Assembly: GCA_025531455.1 (NCBI GenBank)
Contig: JAMYHL010000046.1
Span: 248,001-312,000 of the forward strand
Reading direction: 5' to 3'
From: Apiotrichum sp. Y4204
Taxonomy: Eukaryota > Basidiomycota > Tremellomycetes > Trichosporonales > Trichosporonaceae
DNA length: 64,000 bases
Shown here: positions 54,205 to 64,000 of the stretch, piece by piece
How the letters are laid out: each line of letters starts with the position of its first letter
Numbering within the stretch: position 1 is the stretch's first letter
Translations under genes and position numbers: made by a program
The notes under the pieces: generated by a model
Told to the model about the DNA's origin: nothing
The model's database searches: none
What the model saw: the letters and a program-made list of their open reading frames with translations, nothing else

Positions 54205-56603
54205 CTACCTTCCCACCTTTGAGAGATCGCGACCGAAGAGGCCGCGCTTGACCCAGTCGAGCATGAGCATGAAGCGCGCACGCATCGACGTCTGCTCGCC
54301 CCAGTACACGCTGCGCCACGCGTACATGCCCATGAGGCCGCCGACGATCGAAAAGCCGTAGTAGTCAAAGACGGCCGAGTTGCCAATGTACGCCAGCGAG
54401 CCGAGATGGCGGTACTTGAAGGGGTGGTAGTAGACCTCGTCGTCGAGATCCCTGACGTCGTTGTCCCTCAGCGTCTGCGCCTCCTTGGACAGCTTGGTCA
54501 GCATCCCGCCAAGGTACTCGCCCTGCTGCGATGCCACCTGCGCCGTCGCGGGAAGAGTGGTCACTTTCTGGCTCAGGCGGATGAACATCTCTGCCACCTC
54601 GTTGAGGCGCAGGGCGTTATCCCCGTCCGTGTCGAACTCCTGGAAAATCTCGCGGCTGGAGTGAGCTAAAAGGCTGGCATTATCAACTCACATCTGCTCG
54701 AGGTTGCCCGACGAGAGCGTGTACTTTTTGCGCAGGTAGCGCGCCATGAGCTTCCACTCGTGGTAGTCGAGTTTGCCGTCGTGGTTGGCGTCAAACTTTT
54801 CCCACAGCTCGAGCAGGTCGTTGAGCATGTTGAGGTGGATCTGGGGTCAGCACTGAATCGTCACACGGCCTCACCGTAGAGGCATCGCCAATGGCATAGA
54901 TCGTACCGCGCGGCGCGCCCTCGACGCGCAGGTAGCCGTCGACCATGACCGCCTTGGAGTGGAACTGGTTCGGGAGCTTCTCGACCATGCGTTTCGTGAA
55001 TGGCTGCATCGCTGCGTGTGAGATAGGATAAACGGGGGAGAGTCTCACCAATACCGGTGCTCCAGAGGGTGAAGCCGGAGGGGATCTCCTTTGTGCTCGT
55101 TGTTCCATCCTTGTCCTTGATCGTGAGCAGAACCGACTCGGGCTTGACCTCGGCGACACTGCCGTCAGCTGTATCCGTTACCCTGCACGCACCGGGCATT
55201 CGTGACAACCTTGACGTTGGAGCGCGAGAAGCGCTGCTCGGCATACTTCGAAATCTTTTCAGAGTACGTGTTGAGGATGTGGTCGCGGCTCTGGATGATC
55301 GTGACCGAAATGTCATCCTGAATAATGCGGGGGTACTGGTGTGAGTTACGTGGAGAGTTGCAGCAACTCACATAATCAAGAACGTCCTCTTCAAGCATGT
55401 CCGACAGCTCGGCCGCGAGCTCAACACCAGTGGGACCACCGCCGCAAACGACAAACGAGAGGAGGCGCCGACGCTCCTCGGGCGTCGTGATCGGAAGCGA
55501 CGCGACCTCGAGGTTGGCTGGAGTTAGCGGTCGGCCGGGGATGCCAGGACTCATCCCATCACTCACCCATGATACGGCGACGGATAGCCTGGGCATCGGG
55601 GATAGTCTTGAGCTGGAAGCAGTTCTGGAGGCCCTTGACGCCATGGTCGTTCGAGCGCGAGCCAACAGCAACAATGAGCTTGTCGTACGGGACATAGCAG
55701 AGTTGGGTTCCGCTTCCCTCTGGGTGCGGGATCTCGACCTCGAGGAGGCGCTCGCTCATATCGACATCAACAGCGCGGCCGGCGAGGTAGTGTCCGCGCA
55801 CGCGGGTGATGAGGTGGCGGAGCGGCTCGACGAGCGAGCGCGGCTCAACGGTTCCCACACAGGCCGAGGGGAGGAGCGGCGTAAAGCAAAAGTAGTTGTC
55901 CGGAGAAATCACCGTCACATTGTAGTAGTCCTTTGGGAGGGACTTGAGAACCGCAACAGCCTGGGGTTAGCTCCTCGGGAAACATATCTCGCTTCTCTGC
56001 AGCGTCACTCACGCCCCAGCCACCACCGAGAATCACGATGCGCGGCTTGTCCTTCATGGAACGGCGGTCCTCGTCGTCCTCGTCGATGTTGGCCTCAATG
56101 ATGGGAAGATTCTTCGGCCCGCCGGTGCGCGGCTGGAGCGCGAGCGCCGGCGCGGGCGCCGCGACCTGGTTCTGGTACTTGCGCTTGTTGTACGTAAACG
56201 AGTCGTGGACGAGGATGCCGGCTACGAGCGTGAGGAGACCGAGGGCCGAGCCGAGAATCACACGCAGGACAACGGCGACATATGGGTGCCGCGAGGTGAA
56301 GCCGGTGCTGAGGATGCCGTGCCGCGCGAAGGACCATCTCGATTTCTGGCGAGTAAGCGGCGGGAACTTCGAGGGAATGCCGGAGAGAGCGGGGGAAGTA
56401 GACGAAACCGAGGTAGTTGAAGACGGAGACGGGCGGCGAGAGACGAAAAAGGACGGCGGGAAGCGGTCGATGCGCGAAGTCGAGAACGAGCGCGCAAAGC
56501 TCGTCGTGGCGGGACGGGCGACGAAGGATGCGCGCGCGAGGCTGCGTACACCGCCCGCCTGGAGCGGTGCGTGCCGCGCAATGCCTCCCAGAATGGAGAA
56601 CAT
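54205..56603 (-). CDS. NDE1: External (type II) NADH dehydrogenase with EF-hand calcium-binding insert
   Basis: Eight exons, seven introns of 34-52 nt, product 706 aa. The N-terminus has a presequence and one membrane span (VAVVLRVILGSALGLLTLVA). First Rossmann motif ILGGGWGAVAVLKSL; substrate region NYFCFTPLLPSACVGTVEPR; second Rossmann motif FVVCGGGPTGVELAAEL; then GTIYAIGDAST. Two EF-hand loops follow: DANHDGKLDYHE and DTDGDNALRLNE. The C-terminus has the family membrane-association end. Type II dehydrogenases pass electrons from cytosolic NAD(P)H to ubiquinone without pumping protons, on the outer face of the inner membrane. The EF-hand form, as in Neurospora NDE-1, is calcium-regulated. 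Exons rejoin family motifs at each junction. Confidence 0.95.
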
Positions 56604-58674
56604 TGGGCTAGATTGTTATTTTATGTTACTCTTGAAAGAGCAGTGAGGGAGTGGATGGATGGAAGCTTGATGTCTGATAAGTTGATCAGATAACGGAAAG
56701 GGGAGACGCGCATGGAAGAGGACGCGTGCTGGGAATGACAAGGAATGACGACGACGACGACGACGATGGTATGTACAACGAACAAGAAGCCGTTTTTCTG
56801 GGTGCTGTCACTGACGTCATTTAGTGAATCGGAATCAGAGCTCCGTCCGGGCCCCATTGCCCACATACTACGTATACTATGTGCATGTGCTTCCACTTTG
56901 TAGGCCAAAAATGTCTTACATGCATACTTGTGCGTAATGCACCACACGAGACCAGAGCCAGGAGAGCTCCAGGATCCAGGACGTGTCGGAGGACAGCGAC
57001 GCCTCGACGAGGACGCCGTGATGACTCTCGATACCCACATCGCGTCGGCCGCTCCGCTCGCCTTTTTCACCCCCCACGGCCGAGAGCATCTGAGCTTTGA
57101 GTGCCACGCAGGCCAATGACTAGTATGTCACCATGCACTTAGCGTCCCTTCAGTGTTCTTTAACAGCACACGTTCCCTTGCTGACACGACACGTTCTCCA
57201 CGTTCTCCCAGCTCATCCTATCAGGCCTAATACTTGTCATTCTCGGTGTAGCCCATATCATTCATCAATGTCCGACCCAGGTCCGCGATTTCGGAACCGA
57301 AATCCCCTCGGAGTTCCAAAGTCTCGGCGTCGATCTGACAATCTGGCGATCTCTATCTTCTGGGAAGGGGTTGATCGCCGGGATCGCCGTGGGAACAAGC
57401 ATAACGGATGCTGGTGTGGCACTGTGGCAGAGAACGGAGTACAGAGACAGACATCGGACAAAGAGGCACAATCAGTAAAATACACTGTACACTGCGCTAT
57501 GCTGTCGATATAGCACCATTCGGACTCGCCCAAATGCGCTAGATGCGCAGAATTCCCCGACTGTGGCTGTGGCTGCGGCTGCGGCGAGCGGACGGAGAGA
57601 CGGAGACTGCGATGGTACGAGGGGGGGTTAGTCGCCCCCTTCCGAAAGGGGAAAGAGCGAAATGTCCTTCACTACACACAAAAATAGACACGACTAAAAA
57701 TATCCTCGCCCGACGGCCTCTTTTTCTCTTTGCTGTGCACTTTCGTCCTGTTTCGTGAGCTGTTCGTGTCTAACGACGCCGCTCTGCGTTCTGCGCGTCA
57801 GCAGCTTGGTAGCTCGGGGGTGCTCTGTTGTCTACTCTCGGGGACCGAGGACAGCGAGACAGGACGGCGAGAAGACGGCTGGTGGTGCTCCTCGTCCTTG
57901 TGTGCATCTTGTGTATCTACCTTGTCTGCGGTGAGTGTGAGTGTGCCTGGCATGCCTAACCGCCTGGCCTTCGTTGGGACACTCACACTCGGCCTCGGCC
58001 TCGGCCCCAGAGAGCAAGGTTTGCTTCGCTTGCGGGTATTGTATGTTGCACGACTGCGGCCCCTGTGCGGGGCCTGCGGATCTGCGGGCAGCTGGCCAGC
58101 TGGACAGCTCGACGGTTCTGCGGGGCATCGGCGTCGGATTGTGTTCTGAGCAGGCAGTCACTTTGCCAGACGTACCTGCCTGCTGGAGCACAAGTGCACA
58201 ACTGCACAGCGTCCAGCGTCCAGCGCGCAATGAACAAGCGCGCAGCTACTGTGCATCAATGCAGCTAGCTACTGTAGCTCCCATCGCTTGGATCGCTTCG
58301 CTCCAGGCCTCCAGTCGTCAGTCGTGTGCTCTGCAAGTAGAATAAATATACTAATACGCCGAGTTGTTGTACGCAGATTGTTCTTCCAGCAATCTGGTTT
58401 TCATTCCCCGCACATTCCATCTCCCATCTCACTTCTTCTCTTCTCCATCTCTCTCATCTCGGCACGGAGAGTGCCTCTCCTCGCCCATCTCGGCTCGGAC
58501 ACGGTGGCAACACTCTCGGATTCAGGATACATACCCCCCGCCTGGCGACGTCCACCACCGACGTAGACGTAGGCTCGAACGCCGCCCACCTATCCACCTG
58601 GCCACCTGCCCATCGCCGACACCCCGGCCGGACACTTTTCTGTTCTTTGCCGCCGCTCTCGTCCCGTCTCTATC
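56604..58674. other. Divergent intergenic, 2.1 kb
   Basis: Contains a (GAC)n run at 56747-56766 and an AATAAATATA element at 58342. A pyrimidine-rich leader precedes 58675. A short frame at 56928-57119 ends with a coding-like segment (AAPLAFFTPHGREHLSF) but has no partner exon. Nothing else recognised. Confidence 0.45.
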
Positions 58675-60143
58675 ATGTACATCCCGCTGATCACGCCGAC
58701 AATCCCGCCGGCCACGCCGGGCGCGTTCAAGAGCACAGGCTATGCGACCGTCCACACACAAAGCAACGTGCCGTACAAGCTCGACTATCCGCAGCTCGAC
58801 GGGCGGCCGATCATGGACCTCGACGGCGTGAGCTTTGCAGTCTACTATCCCTCGAATATATCCCCAGAGAAGAAACCCAACTCGGTGCCGTGGTGTCCCC
58901 GTCCCGTCGGCGCAGTCGTCGATGGGTACAGGGCGTACTTTGATCTCCCCGTCGGACTGGGGTTTCTCTGTGGGTTCTGGAGTGAAACCGTTGAGACAGT
59001 TTGCTAACAGCCAGTCTTCCTCATGAAGGGGATAGCCGGCCGCTTTCGGGTAAGTCTACAGCCTTGACACTGACGCACACTACTAACGACAGGTTCCTCT
59101 CAGTCCGAACGCGCCCGTGGCGCCCGTCGACGCCGCCATGCCCAAGTATCCGTTGCTGATCTTCTCCCACGGCCTGGCAGGAACGCGCTCAACGTACACG
59201 TGAGTGAGAGATTCTAGAGTTGTCACTTCATCCTGCTCACACGCACAGCCAGTACTGCCAGGCGCTCGCGTCCGAGGGCTATGTCGTGCTCGCGGTCGAG
59301 CACCGCGATGGCTCGGGGCCAATGTACGTCGTGCCCGATGACGACGGCAACCGTGTGCTGTACCCGTATGCGCAGTTCAAGAAACTCAAGTGAGTGGAAT
59401 GCGGCGCTTGTCATAACTCGTAAACTGACATCAGGTGGGGAGAGGGCGTGTCCGTGCCGGATGCGATGCGGCTGCGCGGCCTGCAGCTCGACTACCGCGT
59501 GCGCGAGGTGTACGAGGTGTACGAGGTTTTCAAGGGCATGGTGCTTGGTGACCGCGACGTGATGGTCGAGGGCATGAGCGAGGAGGAGAGCAAGGTCTTC
59601 CTCTCGCAGCTGGGCGAGAGCGTGGATGTCGAGAATGTGAATCTCGGAGGCCATTCAATGGGTGGCGCGACGACGTTTCGCGCGATACAGACCGCCCCGC
59701 CGGAAGGATACGCCCCGATGCCAGTCAAGCACGCCGTCGCGCTCGACCCGTGGCTCCCGCCGTTCGAGTACGCGGACAAGCGCCCGGCTCCCGCAGGCCC
59801 GCTTCCGCCCACCCTCGCGATAAACTCGCAAGAGTACACCGAGTGGGAGCCGCACTTTTCCCAGCTCGTCGAGACGACGAGGGAGATGGGCGGGCAGCTC
59901 GTGACGATCACGGGCATGACGCACGAGAGCTTCTCGGACGAGGAGGTGCTTGCGGGTATCCGGCTAGCGCGCGCCCAGCGCCTCCTCGCGTCCTGCCACG
60001 GCCTCACGATGGCGCTCTTCACTGACGCGCTCGACGACTGCGAGTTTGTAAAGGGCCTCGATGTCGACGATGGCAAGGTCGCTAAGACGCGCCGCGGCAA
60101 GCTCACGACAAAGGACGGGCAGGTGATTGTGCATCTTGCGTAG
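58675..60143 (+). CDS. Platelet-activating-factor acetylhydrolase family (1-alkyl-2-acetylglycerophosphocholine esterase)
   Basis: Exons 58675-58969, 59015-59049, 59093-59199, 59249-59389 and 59435-60143 encode 428 aa, the usual length of fungal PAF-AH proteins. Motifs: YPLLIFSHGLAGTRSTYTQY, ALASEGYVVLAVEHRDGSGP, the nucleophile elbow NLGGHSMGGAT (Ser near residue 266), AVALDPWLPPF carrying the catalytic Asp, and ITGMTHESFSD with the catalytic His. It hydrolyses short or oxidised sn-2 acyl chains of phospholipids. No clear signal peptide: the N-terminus MYIPLITPTIPPATPGAFKS is not secretory, so it is probably intracellular. The first acceptor is the CCAG at 59011-59014; it gives FLFFLMKGIAGRFRVPL, matching the family pattern, whereas the upstream AG does not. 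Confidence 0.92.
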
Positions 60144-60307
60144 CGCGGAGCGCGGAGCGCGGAGTGTGGTGTATCTTTTGGACCGTAGAGTTGTTATCCT
60201 AACAGTACATAGTTAGAATCCGGACAGTTAGTTGTACATGTACAGACAATGTAGAGCACAACATCACAGTGCCACAACACGATACATTGCCACCATATAC
60301 TACATCT

Positions 60308-61647
60308 TCACCGCGCCCGCGGGCCCTCACGCCACGCAAGGGTTGGCCTTGCCAGCGTGTACCGCACGGCACCGCGCCCGCTCGGCCGGCCATTCTCTCC
60401 GGGACCGGGACGGGCGTACGGCGCCGGCCTGCTCCTGTCCCCCCGGACTCGGTCCGCTGCCGGTCCCCGCGGCGGGGCCACGCCAGTGAAACGCGACGCG
60501 AGGCCGAACCCGGGACGGCCGCGCGTCGGCCCCCCCGCCCCAGCTTTTACGAGGTCAAACGCCCACCCCTCCCCGTCCTTTTCCACTGTGAGAGCAAGGC
60601 GCGTGCGTCCGTTTGCCCATGCGCGCTCCTCGCGCGCAATCAGGTCCGAAACCGCAGAGGGAGCGACAAACTGCACGCCGAGCGGCGCGCCCATACCCTC
60701 CGGCCAGGTAACGCCGTTGATGCGCTCGGCGGCTGCGAGCGCCGCCGAGGCAGAGGCGTACCCCGCATACGCGTGGTCCTTTACGCCCGAGAGCCAGAGG
60801 CCCGGACACTCGGCGCTCGCAAAGGGATGCCGCGGGGTAATTTCCAGCTGGGTGCATGAGGCGAGTTCGTGCAGGTCCGGGAGGAGGAAGGGGCGGCGCA
60901 GGTTCGAGATGTAGAGCACGGATGTGGGCGGGTGGGAGAGATGCGACAGGGAGGGGGGGAGGGCGAGCTGCGGCTCCGGCTCCGAGGTCTCAATGGGCAC
61001 TGGTTCTGGCTCGGACATCACGACGTCGGGAGCTGGCGGAGGAGTGGCGGGCCGCGCAGGCTCGGTAGGCTCGGCGGTCTCCGCGGGCTCCGCAGGCGGA
61101 GTCGCGGGCCGCGCAGGCGGTGGAGCGGCGCGTTCCTCCCTCGGCGGTGCTGGCCGGCTGGCTTCGCGCTCGGGGGGCGTAACTGGCCGGCTGTCGCGAG
61201 TGGGCGTGACCGGCTTGTTTGTACGAGGGGGAGTCGCTGACTCTGGCTCGGGCGGCGGCGTAGCTGGGCGCGCGGGGGTGAGGCGCTCCGGGTCGAGAGG
61301 GACGTCGGGGGGCGGGGGCGTCGCGGAGCGCACGGAGCGGGGCGTCCCTGGTGCGGGCGCGTCTGCGGGCGCGTCTGTGGGCGCAGGCGGTGGAGTCGCT
61401 GGCTCCGGTGGGGCATCCTGATCCTGATCCGGTAGCGTGGGGGAAGACTGGTCGGTGGTCACCTCGTCTCCGCCCGCTTTCTCCGCCTCGTGGTCGAGAA
61501 ACGCTTGCAATCTCCCCGCGAGCTGCCGTCAGCACCACAATCGGGAGTGAATCCACGCACATCCTTCTTCAGGCCCTTTGTATCCAGCCCCCGGGCGGAG
61601 AGCTCGGTCTTGAGTTCTGCGACTTTGAGAGATTTGACGTCGAGCAT
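60308..61647 (-). CDS. Acinus-like SAP-domain protein with RRM-like SAP18/RNPS1-binding region
   Basis: Two exons (61647-61561, 61522-60308) encode 433 aa. The SAP domain occupies residues 1-42 (MLDVKSLKVAELKTELSARG, then LDTKGLKKD and LAGRLQAFL across the intron). A ~150-residue linker is packed with ATPPP/VTPP/PARPATPP repeats and acidic patches. The C-terminal RRM-like fold reads TSVLYISNLRRPFLLPDLHE, LWLSGVKDHAYAGYASASAA and LAAAERINGVTWP; this is the Acinus RRM used in the ASAP/PSAP complex with RNPS1 and SAP18, linked to exon-junction complexes and splicing. The C-terminal RG/RP-rich tail (GRGAVRYTL and similar) is also Acinus-like. Divergent, 186 bp from the HbrB gene. Confidence 0.85.
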
Positions 61648-61833
61648 GGTGGATGGAGAGGATGGAGGAAAGAAAGTGGACGCGAAACCGAAATACTTGT
61701 CGTCTCCAACATCTGATGCTCATTTCATTTTGGCGGTGCCCCGCGTTCGTCTCGGCTCCCCGTTCCCCTCAGTGTGTCCGATTCGCGTGTCCTCTTTTGC
61801 CATCTCACCTCCTGTCCATCATCCATCGTCATC

Positions 61834-63760
61834 ATGGTCGCCCCCGGCCTGGCACCGCCCTCGCCCTCGCCGTCCCGCACGTCGCGGGACGACCGCGACC
61901 GTGACCGTGATCTCCCAGCGATGCCGGCACTCAAGACGCTGTCGCCGAGCCACCGGTCCAACTCGTCGTCGGCGAGCGTCGCGCCCAGCCCGACACCGAG
62001 CATCGGCTCGTCGTCGCGCCCGCAGCTCAGCCTCGAGATGCGCGCTGAGACGCGGTCCATCGACTCACGGAGCGAGAAGCGCCTCCCGAGCATCCCGAGT
62101 CTTCCTTCTCCCGTGCACGAGCGGAATGGAAAAGGATGGGCTCTCGGCGCGTACGATAACAAACTTGTGAGATTCCAGTATTAATAGTATTATCCCTTCT
62201 TACGCCAGGTATCCACCTCGCTGTCCCAGCCGCCCATGCTGCCGCCCATGTCTCCCGGAGGGCTGAGCGTCGCGGGGTCGCAGATGTCGTCGTCCACCTC
62301 GCCGCATCTCCACTCTGGGCTCGGTACGTCCCCGAGCTTCTCGGCACTGCACACACCCAGTCCAGGCCTGCGCACCCCGAACATTATGAGTATGCCAAGC
62401 TACACAAATGTCGGCGGTGTGCTGGTGCTTCCGGACGGGACAAAGCTGCTGAATGACGCGCGCCCCGATACGGGCCACTCGCCGATGGCGCACGGGGGCC
62501 CCAACTCGCCGTGGAGCCTGCTGACAGTCTACGTATTGCCAGTGTTTGCCGGTAGCCCACTCAAGACGCCGATCGAGGACCTCAACCTCCTCTGCAACCA
62601 GCATATAGTCGGCATGTCGCAGCGCGCGCCGACGTCCCGCCTGATAGCAATCCTCACAAACGACCTCCGCGACTTTATCGCCTCGGGAATGCTCACCCTC
62701 AAGGCCAAGTTTGAGGCCCTCGAGGAGAACAAGGTCGTCTCGCGCACCGCCGAGGTGTGGAACTTTTTCTGGGGCCAGATCCTGCCAGTGAGTGTAGGAA
62801 TCCCAATGCCGCCATTCTGACACCTAGTACGTTGAAGGTGTGTTCCTCCCACTCTCCCAAGTCCGCGACGTGCCGCTGGCGACCTCGACGCCGCACCAGT
62901 ACACGCCCATCATCGCCGCTCCACCGATCGCGGTGCGGCAGATCCTCCTCTCCGCCTTCCTGGTACATATCCTGCTCCCGCTCCTCCCGCGCCTCATTTC
63001 TCTCGTCACCTCCCCCTCCGTCCTCTCCACCGACCAGAAACACCGCGGCGCGACCGATCTCCCGCGCCTCCTCCAAATGTCCCTCGTCCTCACCACCCAG
63101 GCGCGGTACACTGCCTTTTTCCCGACCCGCGATTTCCTCGACGGCGAGGCACGCAACGAGGAGACGCGCGACAGCGTCGGCGAGCTCGCGCGCGCCGTAC
63201 GCTGGGGAATGGCCGTCGCGTCTGGCGCGGTCGAGCTCCCTGAAGAAGAAGTGCTCAGTGTCAGCGTGCTCAGTGACCCCGAGTGGGAGGGGCCGACGTC
63301 GACCACGACACCGGCCCGCCCGACCCTCCAGCGCGGACCCTCCGTCTCGCAGGCAGGCAGGCTGCGGCGGCGGGGCCCGCGCTCGTCGCTCTCCCAGCTC
63401 GAGCCGGAACCGATGCAGATGCAGCGCGCGCCGAGCGGCGGGAACGGCATGGCCCCGTCCTCGCGCTGGGGACGGCCGAGGATAGACGAGGACGAGGATG
63501 AGGCAGAGTACGTGCCCCGCGCGCCGGCGATAGCGGGTGCGGCGGGTGCGGCGGGTGCGACGGGCGCCGCGGATGCGTATGGCACAACCTCGCAAAGCAC
63601 TGTACGTGCCGCCGAGAGCTTTGCGACCGTTACGGAGCGGACGCCTGCCGCGGCGCCGCCGGTCGACACGCGGCGGCATGCGCGCCACGAGCGCGCGATG
63701 AGCAGCGGAGAGAGCGATCTGACGACTGCGTCGAGCATGTTCCCGAGGCGCAAGCACTAG
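61834..63760 (+). CDS. HbrB-like TORC2 subunit (Bit61/PROTOR family)
   Basis: Exons 61834-62166, 62209-62787 and 62828-63760 encode 614 aa. Residues 1-190 are Ser/Pro-rich. The HbrB domain (about 205-400) includes SPWSLLTVYVLPVFAGSPLK, TPIEDLNLLCNQHI, GMLTLKAKFEALEENKVV, RTAEVWNFFWGQILPYVEGV, IIAAPPIAVRQILLSAFLVH and LPRLLQMSLVLTTQ. The family comprises yeast Bit61/Bit2, Aspergillus HbrB and human Protor, peripheral TORC2 components that control growth polarity and AGC-kinase signalling. The C-terminal ~190 residues are disordered and Ala/Gly-rich. The start at 61834 (MVAPGLAPPS) is chosen; an in-frame ATG at 61774 would add 20 residues. Confidence 0.9.
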
Positions 63761-63935
63761 AGATCTAGTATATGTCCCGTGATAAGTACTGTTGTTGTAT
63801 GAAATTCGTACCGTCTTGCGTGTGCACCGTGCCCGAACGCGAGTTTTGCTGATGTACTGCTCTGTATGGTCTGTATGCATTACGACGGCTCTACCAAAAC
63901 TCTCCCTTACGCGCCTCCTCCCCGCGTTCGCTCCT

Positions 63936-64000
63936 CTACTCGTCATTCTCGGGCTGCTCCTCATCGAGGATCCGGACCAGCCGGACCCACAGCTCGGTAT
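63936..64000 (-). CDS. Possible C-terminus of a gene running off the right edge
   Basis: Reading leftward from the edge, the frame TELWVRLVRILDEEQPENDE ends at a TAG at 63938-63936. Acidic C-terminal residues and C/G-ending codons look coding, but only 21 codons are visible, so this is tentative. Confidence 0.4.
   Translation of the reverse strand, partial: TELWVRLVRILDEEQPENDE

Noticed and set aside
56928..57119. 63-aa frame with a coding-like C-terminal segment
   Set aside because: No start context, partner exon or motif; could be chance or a remnant, not supportable as a gene.

Overview
The window is nuclear DNA of a fungus, most likely a basidiomycete yeast of the Tremellomycetes (Trichosporonales-like). 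That placement is an inference. It rests on GC-rich coding sequence with C/G-ending codons, very short introns (31-100 nt, mostly GTGAGT donors), genes packed on both strands with short divergent promoters, and typical fungal gene content. No rRNA, tRNA, CRISPR array or complete transposon was recognised.

Left part (1-16.2 kb): 3' end of an ABC-C transporter, a Tyr/Gly/Pro-rich protein with a CipC-like core, a single-pass membrane protein, the lipoyl-bearing E3-binding protein of pyruvate dehydrogenase (PDX1-type), a Yip1-family Golgi protein and beta-mitochondrial processing peptidase. Next comes a divergent pair: a six-cysteine coiled-coil protein and an unrecognised protein whose 3' half has been tandemly duplicated and is decaying. 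A small 114-aa ORF follows.

Middle (16.2-44 kb): a hypothetical protein, then two convergent paralogous Zn2Cys6-type regulators flanking a cytochrome P450 relic; one regulator has lost its zinc cluster. Then a gene-poor stretch (23.6-29.2 kb) holding one small spliced gene, a His-rich gene, POP7/RPP20 (RNase P/MRP), a RING-like protein with two SUMO-interaction-like motifs, LIP2 octanoyltransferase and a Dma1-type FHA-RING ligase. A second 6-kb gene-poor stretch ends at ribosomal protein uL15 (RPL28).

Right part (44-64 kb): dense housekeeping genes: HYPK-like protein, RIM20/PalA BRO1 protein, GINS subunit PSF1, succinate-CoA ligase alpha, a protein carrying a bacterial RnpA-like motif, an EF-hand external NADH dehydrogenase, a PAF acetylhydrolase, an Acinus-like SAP protein, an HbrB/Bit61-type TORC2 subunit, and possibly the C-terminus of one more gene.

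Several genes serve mitochondria (PDX1, MPP-beta, LIP2, LSC1, external NADH dehydrogenase). LIP2 would start the lipoylation that PDX1-type proteins need. They are scattered, so I do not regard them as a cluster. The best leads are the compressed branch-site/3' splice site shared by nearly all introns, the RnpA-like protein, the decaying duplication beside the permuted six-cysteine protein, the regulator/P450 relic locus and the STUbL-like protein. Exon boundaries were deduced by hand from splice signals, reading frame and protein-family expectation.
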